Positions 1 through 8,785 of a DNA stretch of 41,403 bases are shown piece after piece. The DNA lies in contig NZ_JAOPXQ010000098.1 of the NCBI RefSeq assembly GCF_025965075.1, positions 1 to 41,403 of the forward strand, read 5' to 3'. Position numbers and translations under genes: made by a program. This DNA is from Aeromicrobium sp. (GTDB lineage: Bacteria > Actinomycetota > Actinomycetes > Propionibacteriales > Nocardioidaceae). The notes under the pieces are model-generated. The model saw only the letters and a program-made list of their open reading frames with translations, did no database searches and was not told the origin of the DNA. Each line of letters opens with the position of its first letter. Within the stretch, counting starts at the first letter, position 1.

Positions 1-375
1 GAACGTGAACCCGGCCTCGGCGGCCTTCTGCAGCGCGCGCTTCAGCACGTGGCGGGGATCGGCGTACGACGGCGTGCCGTCGGGCATCAGGATGTCGCAG
101 AACATGCGAGCCGTCGCGGGGGTCTCGCCACGCCACGGCAGGATCTGGAACGTGGACGGGTCGGGCATCGCGAGCATGTCGGCCTCGTGGACGCGGGCGA
201 AGCCCTCGATCGCGGAGCCGTCGAAGCCGATCCCCTCGGCGAACGCGCCCTCCAGCTCGGCCGGGGCGATGGCCACCGACTTCAGGGAGCCCAGGACGTC
301 GGTGAACCACAGACGTACGAATCGAACGTCGCGCTCCTCGAGCGCGCGCAGGACGAAGTCTTCCTGTTTTCCCAT
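1..375 (-). CDS. glnA: Glutamine synthetase, N-terminal part (GlnA2-like), truncated by window start
   Basis: Reverse complement reads MGKQEDFVLRALEERDVRFVRLWFTDVLGSLKSVAIAPAELEGAFAEGIGFDGSAIEGFARVHEADM..., the GS beta-grasp domain; ATG at 375. Confidence 0.93.
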   Translation of the reverse strand, partial: MGKQEDFVLRALEERDVRFVRLWFTDVLGSLKSVAIAPAELEGAFAEGIGFDGSAIEGFARVHEADMLAMPDPSTFQILPWRGETPATARMFCDILMPDGTPSYADPRHVLKRALQKAAEAGFTF

Positions 376-448
376 GTGCTCAGTCTCCCACGCCGATTGT
401 TACGGAATTGTTTCCGAGCCCACCTCGCTGCCCGCGCCGCCGCCCGCG

Positions 449-513
449 CCGCTGGGCCTGACGTCTCGACAGACACGCCAGGCGTGTCCCCGCTGAAACG
501 TCAGGCCCAGCGG
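449..513. repeat. Inverted repeat, 16-bp perfect arms, with inner palindrome, between divergent glnA and nadE
   Basis: ccgctgggcctgacgt (449-464) and acgtcaggcccagcgg (498-513); inner gacacgcc-a-ggcgtgtc. Confidence 0.85.
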
Positions 514-541
514 GGCGGGGGCGTCCCGATAGTCTCGCCCC

Positions 542-2293
542 ATGCCCCAGATGCGCCTCGCCCTCGCCCAAGTCAACGCCACGGTCGGCGACCTCGCCGG
601 CAACGCCGACCTGGTCGTCCAGCACTGCAAGGACGCCGTGGCCCAGGGCGCCCACCTGGTGGTGTTTCCCGAGATGATGCTGACGGGCTATCCGATCGAG
701 GACCTGGCGATGCGCGCCTCGCTGATCGAGGCATCCCGGGCCACGGCCGAGGAGCTGGCCGTACGTCTGCAGGACGAGGGCTGCGGCGAGCTCGTCGCGG
801 TCGTCGGCTTCCTCGACCACGTCGAGGGGACGATCGACACGCTCGGCGTGCCCAAGAACGCCCCGCTCAACTCCGTCGCCGTGATGCACGGCGGCCGGAT
901 CGTCGCCCGCCAGGCCAAGCACCACCTGTGGAACTACGGCGTCGGCGACGAGATCCGCAACTTCGTCGCGGGCGACACGATCAACATCATCCAGGTCGGT
1001 GGCATCGACGTGGCCCTCGCGATCTGCGAGGACCTGTGGCGCGACGGCCCGTCCGCCGCGGCGAAGGCCGCCGACGCGGCCCTGCTCGTCGTCCCCAACG
1101 GCTCGCCCTACGAGGCCGACAAGGACGACGTACGCCTCGAGCTGTGCTCCCGTCGCGCACAGGAGGGCGAGTGCGTCCTGGCGTACGTCAACCTGGTCGG
1201 CGGGCAGGACGAGCTCGTCTTCGACGGCGACTCGATCGTCGTCGACGCCGCCGGGACGGTGCTGGGTCGCTCGGGCCAGTTCGACCCCGAGCTGCTCGTC
1301 GTCGACCTCGACCTGCCGGCCGCGACACCGACGATGCCGGACGCCGACGAGCGCTTCGGCGGCCTGACGATCAGGCGCACCATCATCACCGCCGAGCCGT
1401 TCACGGCCTACGAGCCGCGTCCCGTCGCCCACGCCGAACGGATGCCCCGGCACCAGGAGATCTGGACCGCCCTGGTCACTGGCCTGCGGGACTACGTGCA
1501 CAAGAACGGGTTCCGGTCGGTCCTGTTCGGCATGTCCGGTGGCATCGACTCGACCCTGGTCGCGGCGATCGCGGTCGACGCCCTCGGCCCGGAGAACGTC
1601 TTCGGTGTCTCCAACCCCAGCGCCTGGTCGAGCGAGCACTCCCAGTCGGATGCCGCCGAGCAGGCCCGGCGCACCGGGTTGACGCTGCAGACCGTGCCGA
1701 TCGCGCCGATCTTCGACGCGTACCAGGAGGCCCTGCACCTGGACGGCCTCGCCGAGGAGAACCTGCAGGCCCGGATCCGGGCCGTGATCTGGATGGGGCT
1801 GTCCAACCAGCACGGCCACCTGGTCCTGGCATGCGGCAACAAGTCCGAGCTCGCGACCGGCTACTCCACGATCTACGGTGACGCCGTCGGGGCGTACGCG
1901 CCGATCAAGGACGTCCCCAAGACCTTGGTGTGGGAGCTCGCGACGTGGCGCAACGCGCATGCCGTCGAGCTCGGCCAGACGCCGCCGATCCCCGAGGACA
2001 CGATCAGCAAGCCCCCGTCGGCCGAGCTGCGGCCCGGGCAGCTCGACTCGGACTCGCTGCCCCCGTACGACCTGCTGGACGCGGTCCTCGACGCGTACGT
2101 CGAGCGGGACCTCGGCTCGGCCGACGTCATCGCCGAGGGCTTCGACCCGGCACTGGTCGAGCGGGTCATCACGCTGGTGGACCGGGCCGAGTACAAGCGC
2201 CGGCAGTACCCGCCGGGACCCAAGGTGTCGCGTCGCAACTTCGGTCGCGACCGCCGCGTCCCGATCACCCACCGGTGGCGGGAGAAGCTCTGA
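542..2293 (+). CDS. nadE: Glutamine-dependent NAD+ synthetase
   Basis: 583 aa; N-terminal nitrilase-like domain (MRLALAQVNATVGDLAGN...VVFPEMMLTGYP) and synthetase P-loop SGGIDSTLVAAIA. Confidence 0.95.
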   Translation: MPQMRLALAQVNATVGDLAGNADLVVQHCKDAVAQGAHLVVFPEMMLTGYPIEDLAMRASLIEASRATAEELAVRLQDEGCGELVAVVGFLDHVEGTIDTLGVPKNAPLNSVAVMHGGRIVARQAKHHLWNYGVGDEIRNFVAGDTINIIQVGGIDVALAICEDLWRDGPSAAAKAADAALLVVPNGSPYEADKDDVRLELCSRRAQEGECVLAYVNLVGGQDELVFDGDSIVVDAAGTVLGRSGQFDPELLVVDLDLPAATPTMPDADERFGGLTIRRTIITAEPFTAYEPRPVAHAERMPRHQEIWTALVTGLRDYVHKNGFRSVLFGMSGGIDSTLVAAIAVDALGPENVFGVSNPSAWSSEHSQSDAAEQARRTGLTLQTVPIAPIFDAYQEALHLDGLAEENLQARIRAVIWMGLSNQHGHLVLACGNKSELATGYSTIYGDAVGAYAPIKDVPKTLVWELATWRNAHAVELGQTPPIPEDTISKPPSAELRPGQLDSDSLPPYDLLDAVLDAYVERDLGSADVIAEGFDPALVERVITLVDRAEYKRRQYPPGPKVSRRNFGRDRRVPITHRWREKL

Positions 2294-2309
2294 CCCCGGC
2301 GGTCGACGG

Positions 2310-2927
2310 TCAGCCGATCGTCGCCTCGTAGTCGCCGAGCCCGTTCCCGTCCAGCGACTCGAGCGCGTCGAGGCAGCCCTGGAAGGGCTGGCTGGCCTCC
2401 GCCGCGGACGTCAGTGCCGCGCGTGCCGCATCGACGGCGTCGGTGTCGAGCGGGTCCGCCCGGTCGAGGGCGGCCAGCGGCGCGGCCAGGTCGCTCGTGA
2501 CGAGCGGCGCTGCGACGCGCATCGACTCGATGGCGGTGGCCACGTCGGCCGGCGTCGGGTCGAGCCGGCCGGCCCGCTGCGCCTTCGCGAGATCGTCCTC
2601 GACGCCGGCGAGCCGCTCGGCCATGTCGTAGTCACCGGCCGTCACCAGGACGTACTCGACGCTCTCGACCGTTCGGCTGAGACGGTCGAGGTCGGCGCAG
2701 TCGGACGATCGTGCGCTCCGGCCCAGCCGTTCGAACGCCGCGAACAAGGAGTCCCACCGCGCCGTGAGCGTCGGCAGCGACGGGCCGCCCGGATTGCCGT
2801 ACTCACCCATCTGGTCGTGGTACGCACTGAAGTCCTCCCGGCAGTCCACCGTGCTGGCGGTCCCACGAGCACATCCCGGGACGACGACGGCAACGATGAC
2901 GAGGACCAGGGCGAGGGAGCGGCGCAC
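2310..2927 (-). CDS. Putative lipoprotein of unknown function
   Basis: 205 aa; signal peptide MRRSLALVLVIVAVVVPGC with lipobox-like VPGC. Confidence 0.7.
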   Translation of the reverse strand: MRRSLALVLVIVAVVVPGCARGTASTVDCREDFSAYHDQMGEYGNPGGPSLPTLTARWDSLFAAFERLGRSARSSDCADLDRLSRTVESVEYVLVTAGDYDMAERLAGVEDDLAKAQRAGRLDPTPADVATAIESMRVAAPLVTSDLAAPLAALDRADPLDTDAVDAARAALTSAAEASQPFQGCLDALESLDGNGLGDYEATIG

Positions 2928-3052
2928 GGTGACGATCCTGCCACCGATGTGTCGTGACTTGCTTCACAAACAGCGTCATGGATGCGTCGATCTGGCACGC
3001 TGGAGACATCCGTGGACTCCACCCGAGCCGCGAGACGAACAGGAGAATTCCC

Positions 3053-3928
3053 ATGGCCGACGCCACCCCCGAAGAGACCGCGCCCTACGGCACCGGACCC
3101 GTCACCCCGCCCACCGGATCCGAGACGATCCGCAAGGTCCGCACCCATCACCTCCAGCAGTGGAAGGCCGAGGGGCACAAGTGGGCGATGCTCACGGCGT
3201 ACGACCAGTACGCCGCCGCGACGTTCGACGAGGCCGGCATCCCGGTGATGCTGGTCGGCGACTCCGCCTCGAACAACGTCTTCGCCAACGAGACCTCGCT
3301 GCCCGTGACGGTCGACGAGCTCATCCCGCTGGTCCGCGCGGTGACCCGGTCGACCCACCGGGCGCTGATCGTGGCCGACCTGCCGTTCGGCTCCTACCAG
3401 GGCTCGCCCGAGCAGGCGTTCCACACCGCCGTCCGGTTCATGAAGGAGGCCAACGCCCATGCCGTCAAGCTCGAGGGCGGCCTGCCGATGGTGCCGCAGG
3501 TCAAGCTGTTGACCGACGCGGGCATCCCGGTCATGGCGCACATCGGCTTCACCCCGCAGTCCGAGCACAACCTGGGCGGCTACCGTGTCCAGGGCCGCGG
3601 CGACACCGCCAACACGCTGATCGCCGAGGCCAAGGCGTTCGAGGAGGCCGGCGCGTTCGCCGTCGTGATGGAGATGGTGCCCGCCCCGGTCGCGGCCGAG
3701 GTGACCAAGGCGCTGCGCATCCCGACGATCGGCATCGGCGCCGGCGTCGACTGCGACGCCCAGGTGCTGGTCTGGGGCGACATGATGGGCCTGCGCACGG
3801 GCCGGCTGCCGCGCTTCGTCAAGCAGTACGCCGATCTGCACACCGTGATGCTCGACGCCGCCCGGACGTATGCCGACGAGGTCGCGACCGGCGTCTTCCC
3901 CGGCCCGGAGCACTCGTTCGAGAGCTGA
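3053..3928 (+). CDS. panB: 3-methyl-2-oxobutanoate hydroxymethyltransferase
   Basis: ORF with [44 protein letters not shown] and [22 protein letters not shown]; aggag SD upstream of ATG 3053. Confidence 0.95.
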   Translation: MADATPEETAPYGTGPVTPPTGSETIRKVRTHHLQQWKAEGHKWAMLTAYDQYAAATFDEAGIPVMLVGDSASNNVFANETSLPVTVDELIPLVRAVTRSTHRALIVADLPFGSYQGSPEQAFHTAVRFMKEANAHAVKLEGGLPMVPQVKLLTDAGIPVMAHIGFTPQSEHNLGGYRVQGRGDTANTLIAEAKAFEEAGAFAVVMEMVPAPVAAEVTKALRIPTIGIGAGVDCDAQVLVWGDMMGLRTGRLPRFVKQYADLHTVMLDAARTYADEVATGVFPGPEHSFES

Positions 3929-3930
3929 AT

Positions 3931-4021
3931 CCTTGGTGAGCGGTGCGCTGGCGCCCAGGAAGAGGCCTGGGCTGCCTGACCCGGTGCGGGTGGGTGGACG
4001 CCAGCGCACCGCTCCTCAAGG
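3931..4021. repeat. Structured inverted-repeat element: 23-bp arms (2 mismatches) with two internal hairpins
   Basis: Arms 3931-3953 and 3999-4021; inner hairpins cccagg/cctggg and acccg/cgggt; lies between convergent genes. Confidence 0.85.
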
Positions 4022-4023
4022 AG

Positions 4024-4314
4024 CTAGGCGCTCCAGTCCCATGCGGTCGCGCCGACCCAGCCCAGCGCGATCCAGGCCAAGACACCCACGACGGGGACCC
4101 AGATGCACCAGGTCGGGTGCGTCCGGGTCCACCGGGCGACCAGCACGACCTGCGGGATCAGCAGCACGAACGCCAGGACGATCCCCCACCACGGGGCGAA
4201 CAGACCGGTCGTGACGGTGCACCACAGCACGACCAGCAGCCCGGCGACGCCGATCCACGGGCCCGACCGTTCGAGCTGTAGTCCACTCCCCCGTCGACGG
4301 CGGCGGCGCCTCAT
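4024..4314 (-). CDS. Small hypothetical membrane protein
   Basis: Two hydrophobic segments (WIGVAGLLVVLWCTVTTGLFAPWWGIVLAFVLLIPQVVLV; WCIWVPVVGVLAWIALGWVGA); start overlaps upstream stop (ATGA). Confidence 0.6.
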   Translation of the reverse strand: MRRRRRRRGSGLQLERSGPWIGVAGLLVVLWCTVTTGLFAPWWGIVLAFVLLIPQVVLVARWTRTHPTWCIWVPVVGVLAWIALGWVGATAWDWSA

Positions 4315-4508
4315 TCCTTGGGCGGCTGGGCGTCGTCGTTCCACTCCGGGTCGCTGTCCCAGTCCTTCGTGCGCTCGGCAGCGATCTCGAGGGCGCGGGA
4401 GGCCTCAGCGGCGGAGTCGTAGGGGCCGAGGCGGTCGGCCGCGCGACATCCCTCCTCACCCTCGACGGTGTGGTGCTTGGTGCAGTAGTAGTACTTGCCT
4501 TCGCTCAT
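4311..4508 (-). CDS. Small conserved hypothetical protein (65 aa)
   Basis: MSEGKYYYCTKHHTVEGEEGCRAADRLGPYDSAAEASRALEIAAERTKDWDSDPEWND. Confidence 0.75.
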   Translation of the reverse strand: MSEGKYYYCTKHHTVEGEEGCRAADRLGPYDSAAEASRALEIAAERTKDWDSDPEWNDDAQPPKE

Positions 4509-4570
4509 GACTGCAGCCTATGACCTTCGGCACGGCCCGGCCCGGCTTCGAGGCCCACTAAACTCGCCGG

Positions 4571-5419
4571 GTGACTGTCCTGACTGCCGGCCGCGTGTCG
4601 GCCCAGCGCGCCGTGCCCGACTCGATCGACCGTCCCGAGTACGTCGGACAGATCGCCCCGCTGCCCTACAAGGGGCCCTTCGTCCGCGACGCGGAGACGA
4701 TCGAGGCGATGCGGGCCGCGGGCCGGATCGCCGCCCGGGCGCTGGACGCCGTCGAGGCGGCGATCGCCCCGGGCGTGACGACCGACGAGCTCGACCGGGT
4801 CGGCCACGAGTTCCTGCTCGACCACGGCGCCTATCCGTCGACGCTGGGCTACCGCGGCTATCCCAAGTCGCTGTGCAGCAGCGTCAACGAGGTCATCTGC
4901 CACGGCATCCCCGACGACCGCCCGCTCGAGGACGGCGACATCGTCAACATCGACATCACCGCCTACATCGGCGAGGTGCACGGCGACACCAACAAGACCT
5001 ACCTGGTCGGCGACGTCGACCAGGAGTCACGACTGCTGGTCGAGCGGACCCGCGAGGCCACGATGCGGGCGATCCGCGCCGTCAAGCCGGGCCGGCAGAT
5101 CAACGTGATCGGCCGGGTCATCGAGACGTACGCCAAGCGGTTCGGCTACGGCGTCGTCCGGGACTTCACGGGGCACGGCGTCGGCCCGGCGTTCCACGAC
5201 GGCCTGATCATCCCGCACTACGACGACCCGGACCACGACACCGTGATCCTGCCGGGCATGACGTTCACGATCGAGCCGATGCTGACGCTCGGCTCGATCG
5301 AGTGGGACATGTGGGACGACGGCTGGACCGCCACGACGCAGGACAAGTCGCGCACGGCCCAGTTCGAGCACACCCTGCTGGTGACGTCCAAGGGTGCTGA
5401 GATCCTGACGCTGCCCTGA
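4571..5419 (+). CDS. map: Type I methionine aminopeptidase
   Basis: 282 aa, GTG start; [55 protein letters not shown]...[17 protein letters not shown]...FTIEPML. Confidence 0.96.
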   Translation: MTVLTAGRVSAQRAVPDSIDRPEYVGQIAPLPYKGPFVRDAETIEAMRAAGRIAARALDAVEAAIAPGVTTDELDRVGHEFLLDHGAYPSTLGYRGYPKSLCSSVNEVICHGIPDDRPLEDGDIVNIDITAYIGEVHGDTNKTYLVGDVDQESRLLVERTREATMRAIRAVKPGRQINVIGRVIETYAKRFGYGVVRDFTGHGVGPAFHDGLIIPHYDDPDHDTVILPGMTFTIEPMLTLGSIEWDMWDDGWTATTQDKSRTAQFEHTLLVTSKGAEILTLP

Positions 5420-5443
5420 CCACGTGGCCGGGCAGCGTCAGGA
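5403..5443. terminator. Predicted bidirectional terminator / inverted repeat between convergent genes
   Basis: 14-bp perfect arms tcctgacgctgccc (5403-5416) and gggcagcgtcagga (5430-5443). Confidence 0.7.
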
Positions 5444-5449
5444 CACGGG

Positions 5450-6283
5450 TCACGGGATGTAGTTGAACTCGTCCGGGTTGGGGCCGGTGCGCTCGTCCTT
5501 GTTCAGCGCGCTGACCATGGCGATCTCGCCGTCGGACAGCTCGAAGTCGAAGATCGCGAAGTTCTCCTCGACGCGCTCCTTCGTCACCGACTTGGGGAAG
5601 ACGATGTCGCCGCGCTGCACGTGCCACCGCAGGACGACCTGCGCCGGCGTCTTGCCGTGCTCGGCCGCGATGTTGGTGATCGTGGGGTTGTCCAGGACCA
5701 GGCCCTGCGCGATCGGCGACCAGGCCTCGGTCGCGATGCCGTGCTCGGCGTTGGCCGCACGGACGTCGTCCTGGGTCAGGAAGGGGTGCACCTCGATCTG
5801 GTTGACCGCGGGCACGACGTCGGTCTCCTGCAGCAGGCGGCGCAGGTGCTTGGGCTGGAAGTTCGACACGCCGATCGACCGGGCCCGGCCGCTGGCGTAG
5901 ACCTCCTCGAGCGCCTTCCAGGTCTCGACGAACGTCACGTCGATGCCCGGCAGCGGCCAGTGGATCAGGAACAGGTCGAGGTAGTCGAAGCCCAGCGCGT
6001 CGAGCGACTCGTCGAACGCCTTGAGGGCGTCGTCGTGCGCGTGGAAGCCGTTGTTGAGCTTGCTGGTCACGAAGATCTCGTCGCGCGCCAGGCCGGACTC
6101 GCGGACGGCCTCGCCGACGCCCTTCTCGTTGCCGTACATCTCAGCGGTGTCGATGTGCCGGTAGCCGACCTCGAGGGCCGCGAGCGTCGCGTCCTTGGTC
6201 TCGTCAGGGTCGATCTGGAAGACGCCGAAGCCGAGCTGCGGGATCGTCTTGCCGTTGTTGAGGGCAATCGTGGGCACAGTCAT
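5450..6283 (-). CDS. Aldo/keto reductase (2,5-diketo-D-gluconate reductase-like)
   Basis: MTVPTIALNNGKTIPQLGFGVFQIDPDE...VGYRHIDTAEMYGNEKGVGEAVRESG...DLFLIHWPLPG. Confidence 0.93.
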   Translation of the reverse strand: MTVPTIALNNGKTIPQLGFGVFQIDPDETKDATLAALEVGYRHIDTAEMYGNEKGVGEAVRESGLARDEIFVTSKLNNGFHAHDDALKAFDESLDALGFDYLDLFLIHWPLPGIDVTFVETWKALEEVYASGRARSIGVSNFQPKHLRRLLQETDVVPAVNQIEVHPFLTQDDVRAANAEHGIATEAWSPIAQGLVLDNPTITNIAAEHGKTPAQVVLRWHVQRGDIVFPKSVTKERVEENFAIFDFELSDGEIAMVSALNKDERTGPNPDEFNYIP

Positions 6284-6395
6284 GTCTGCTCCTGAGATAT
6301 CGGGGGTTGGGGCGGGCCACACCTCCGGGGAGGGGCCTCGCCTCGAACGTACCCCGCGCACTCGGGCGCAATCAGGACGGACGATCAGGGTGCGA

Positions 6396-6840
6396 ATGAG
6401 CCGGCCTGTAAGCCGGATCCTGTCAGGCCCGGATTGCTCCGGGCCCGGGCGACCATCCATCTGGGACGCCCATTGCTGGACGCCTCGTGCAACCTACCCG
6501 CTGACATCGGACGAGCAGCCCGTCAGCGCAGGCCCGACCTCGCGGTCGAGCCCTCTTGGTCTTGCTCCCGGTGGGGTTTACCTAGCCGTCCCGGTCACCC
6601 GGCACGCTGGTGAGCTCTTACCTCACCGTTTCACCCTTACCCGCACCTGTCGCCATCACGCACGAGCAAGCTCGCGCGCATCGGGCGAAGGCCGCTGGCG
6701 GTCTGATTTCTGTGGCACTGTCCCGCACGTCGCCGTGGGTGGCCGTTAGCCACCACCGTCGCTCTACGGAGTCCGGACTTTCCTCGACATTCCCACCTCG
6801 CGGTGAAGATGCCGCGGCCGCCCGGCCGACTCATTCGCGG
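6396..6840 (-). ncRNA. rnpB: RNase P RNA (bacterial class A)
   Basis: Minus strand has GAGGAAAGTCCGGACTCC near the 5' end and ACAGGATCCGGCTTACAGGCCGGCTC at the 3' end; ends approximate. Confidence 0.95.
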
Positions 6841-6917
6841 TCCGATCCTATCGCCCCGGGGTGACCGAGGTCATGGCGGCGGTGGTGCAGGAGCCGGTCG
6901 GGGTGCCCTAGGCTGGG

Positions 6918-7106
6918 CGTACGAAAGGGAGTAGTCCCCAACGGCTGTGTCGACATACTGAGGCCCACGAACGTGTGAGCATCCGGTGCAGCAGGCCAGA
7001 GAACCTTCTGGCGGACGAGACTTTCGACCAGACCTGTCTATTGACGCGCCTGGTCGAAGACTCGTCGTCCCAGGCTCTTCGTCCAGGCAGACGAGGAGCC
7101 TTTGTC
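6918..7106 (+). promoter_or_regulatory. yybP-ykoY (Mn2+) riboswitch leader and expression platform
   Basis: cGAAAGGGAGTAG (6922-6934), GTCGACATACTG (6949-6960), GGACGAGAC (7013-7021); P1 cgaaag/ctttcg; followed by a GDT1/UPF0016 gene. Confidence 0.85.
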
Positions 7107-7688
7107 GTGTACGCCTTCCTGCTGAGCACCGCCGTGATCTTCGTGGCCGAGCTCGGGGACAAGAGCCAGCTGATGGCGATGACGTTCGCCACCCGGTACC
7201 GGGTGCGGGACGTCATCATCGGCATCACCGCGGCGACCGCCCTGGTCCACCTCGCCTCGGTCGGGATCGGCGCGTTCGTCGGCGACCGCTTCGAGGACAG
7301 CCAGGGCACCATCGCGATCGTTGCCGGCGTCGCGTTCCTGCTGTTCGCGGCGTGGACCTGGCGGGGCGACGAGCTGACCGAGGAGGAGGCCGGAAAGGCC
7401 AGGAGCGCCACGGGTGCGGCGATCGTCGCGGTCGGTATCGCCTTCTTCCTCGCCGAGCTGGGCGACAAGACGATGCTCGCGACGATCACCCTGGCGACGC
7501 AGGAGGGCTGGCTCGGCACGTGGCTCGGCAGCACGGTCGGTATGGTCGCCGCCGACGCCCTGGCGATCGTCGTCGGCGCGCTGCTCGGCCGGCACCTGCC
7601 CGAGCGCGTCATCAAGATCGGCGCCACGGTGGCCTTCGTCGTGTTCGGCCTGGTCCTGATCGCGGAGGGCGTGGGCCTGTTCGGATAG
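7107..7688 (+). CDS. TMEM165/GDT1 (UPF0016) family membrane protein, putative Mn2+ exporter
   Basis: VYAFLLSTAVIFVAELGDKSQLMAMTFATRYR...AFFLAELGDKTMLATITLATQ: duplicated E-x-G-D-K-[ST] motif; GTG start. Confidence 0.93.
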   Translation: MYAFLLSTAVIFVAELGDKSQLMAMTFATRYRVRDVIIGITAATALVHLASVGIGAFVGDRFEDSQGTIAIVAGVAFLLFAAWTWRGDELTEEEAGKARSATGAAIVAVGIAFFLAELGDKTMLATITLATQEGWLGTWLGSTVGMVAADALAIVVGALLGRHLPERVIKIGATVAFVVFGLVLIAEGVGLFG

Positions 7689-7698
7689 GTTCACCGAC

Positions 7699-8760
7699 GT
7701 GACGCACGACCTGGGGTCCCTCGCCGGGATCGTCGCCTTCCTCGTCGCCATGATGGTGCTCGCGCAGGCGTGCGCCGACGAGGGCCTGTTCGAGATCATC
7801 GGTGGGCACGTGGCCCAGTACGCCGCGGGGTCCAGCACCCGGCTCCTGGCCTGGGCGGTGGGACTCGCCGCGGCGGTCACGGCCGTCCTGAGCCTGGACG
7901 CGACGGTCGTGCTGCTGACGCCGGTCCTGCTCGCGGCGTCGGCCCGGCGCTCGTACGCCTATGCGTCGGTGCGGCTCGCGAACTCCGGCTCGACGCTGCT
8001 GCCGGTCTCCAACCTGACGAACCTCCTGGTCTTCGCCTCGACCGGGCTGACGTTCGTCGGCTTCACCTGGGCGATGCTCCCGGTGTGGCTGGTCGCCGTC
8101 GCCGCGGAGTACATGATCCTGCGCCGGTGGTTCGCCGCCGAGCTCCGCGAGCCGTCGCCGGCGCCCACCGAGACGTACGCGGTCCCACTGTTCCCGGTGG
8201 CCGTCGTGATCGCGGTCCTGCTCGCCCTGGCGAGCGGCACGACCCCGTGGATCCCGGCCGCGGCGGGCGCGATCCTGCTGTCGGGCCACGCCCTCGCCCG
8301 GGGCCGGACGACCTGGGCCGATCTGCTCGCGGCCGCGAACCTGCCGCTGTCGGCCTTCATCCTGGTCTGGGCGTTCATCGTGGCGTGGCTCGGCACGACC
8401 CGGATGGGTGAGTGGTTCGACGACTCGATGCCGTCGGGGCACGGGCTGGGGTCACTGCTGCTGGTCGCGCTGATCGCGATGGTCGCTGCCAACCTGGTCA
8501 ACAACCTGCCCGCGACGCTGCTGCTCCTGCCCGCCGCGGCGGCCGCCGGACCCGCCCCCGTGCTGGCGCTGCTGATCGGCGTCAACGTCGGCGCCAACCT
8601 CACGATGATCGGGTCCGTGGCCAACCTGCTGTGGCGCCAGTCCGGCGGCCGGGCGATGTCGACCGTGCGGGAGTTCCACCTGCTGGGGATCGCCACGACT
8701 CCCCCACTGGTCGTGCTGTGCACCGTGGTGCTGTGGGCGTGGACGTCGCTCATCTGGTGA
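7699..8760 (+). CDS. SLC13/ArsB-NhaD-type permease
   Basis: 353 aa polytopic protein; SLDATVVLLTPVLLA, LLPVSNLTNLLVF, NLVNNLPATLLL, GVNVGANLTMIGSVANLLW. Confidence 0.87.
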   Translation: MTHDLGSLAGIVAFLVAMMVLAQACADEGLFEIIGGHVAQYAAGSSTRLLAWAVGLAAAVTAVLSLDATVVLLTPVLLAASARRSYAYASVRLANSGSTLLPVSNLTNLLVFASTGLTFVGFTWAMLPVWLVAVAAEYMILRRWFAAELREPSPAPTETYAVPLFPVAVVIAVLLALASGTTPWIPAAAGAILLSGHALARGRTTWADLLAAANLPLSAFILVWAFIVAWLGTTRMGEWFDDSMPSGHGLGSLLLVALIAMVAANLVNNLPATLLLLPAAAAAGPAPVLALLIGVNVGANLTMIGSVANLLWRQSGGRAMSTVREFHLLGIATTPPLVVLCTVVLWAWTSLIW

Positions 8761-8785
8761 GGGCGCGCGCCGGTAGGGTCGTCGG

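Noticed and set aside
380-2272. 630-aa minus-strand ORF
   Set aside because: Antisense to nadE; shadow ORF
6610-6864. Short ORFs inside 6400-6860
   Set aside because: Region is the RNase P RNA gene on the minus strand; the ORFs are incidental
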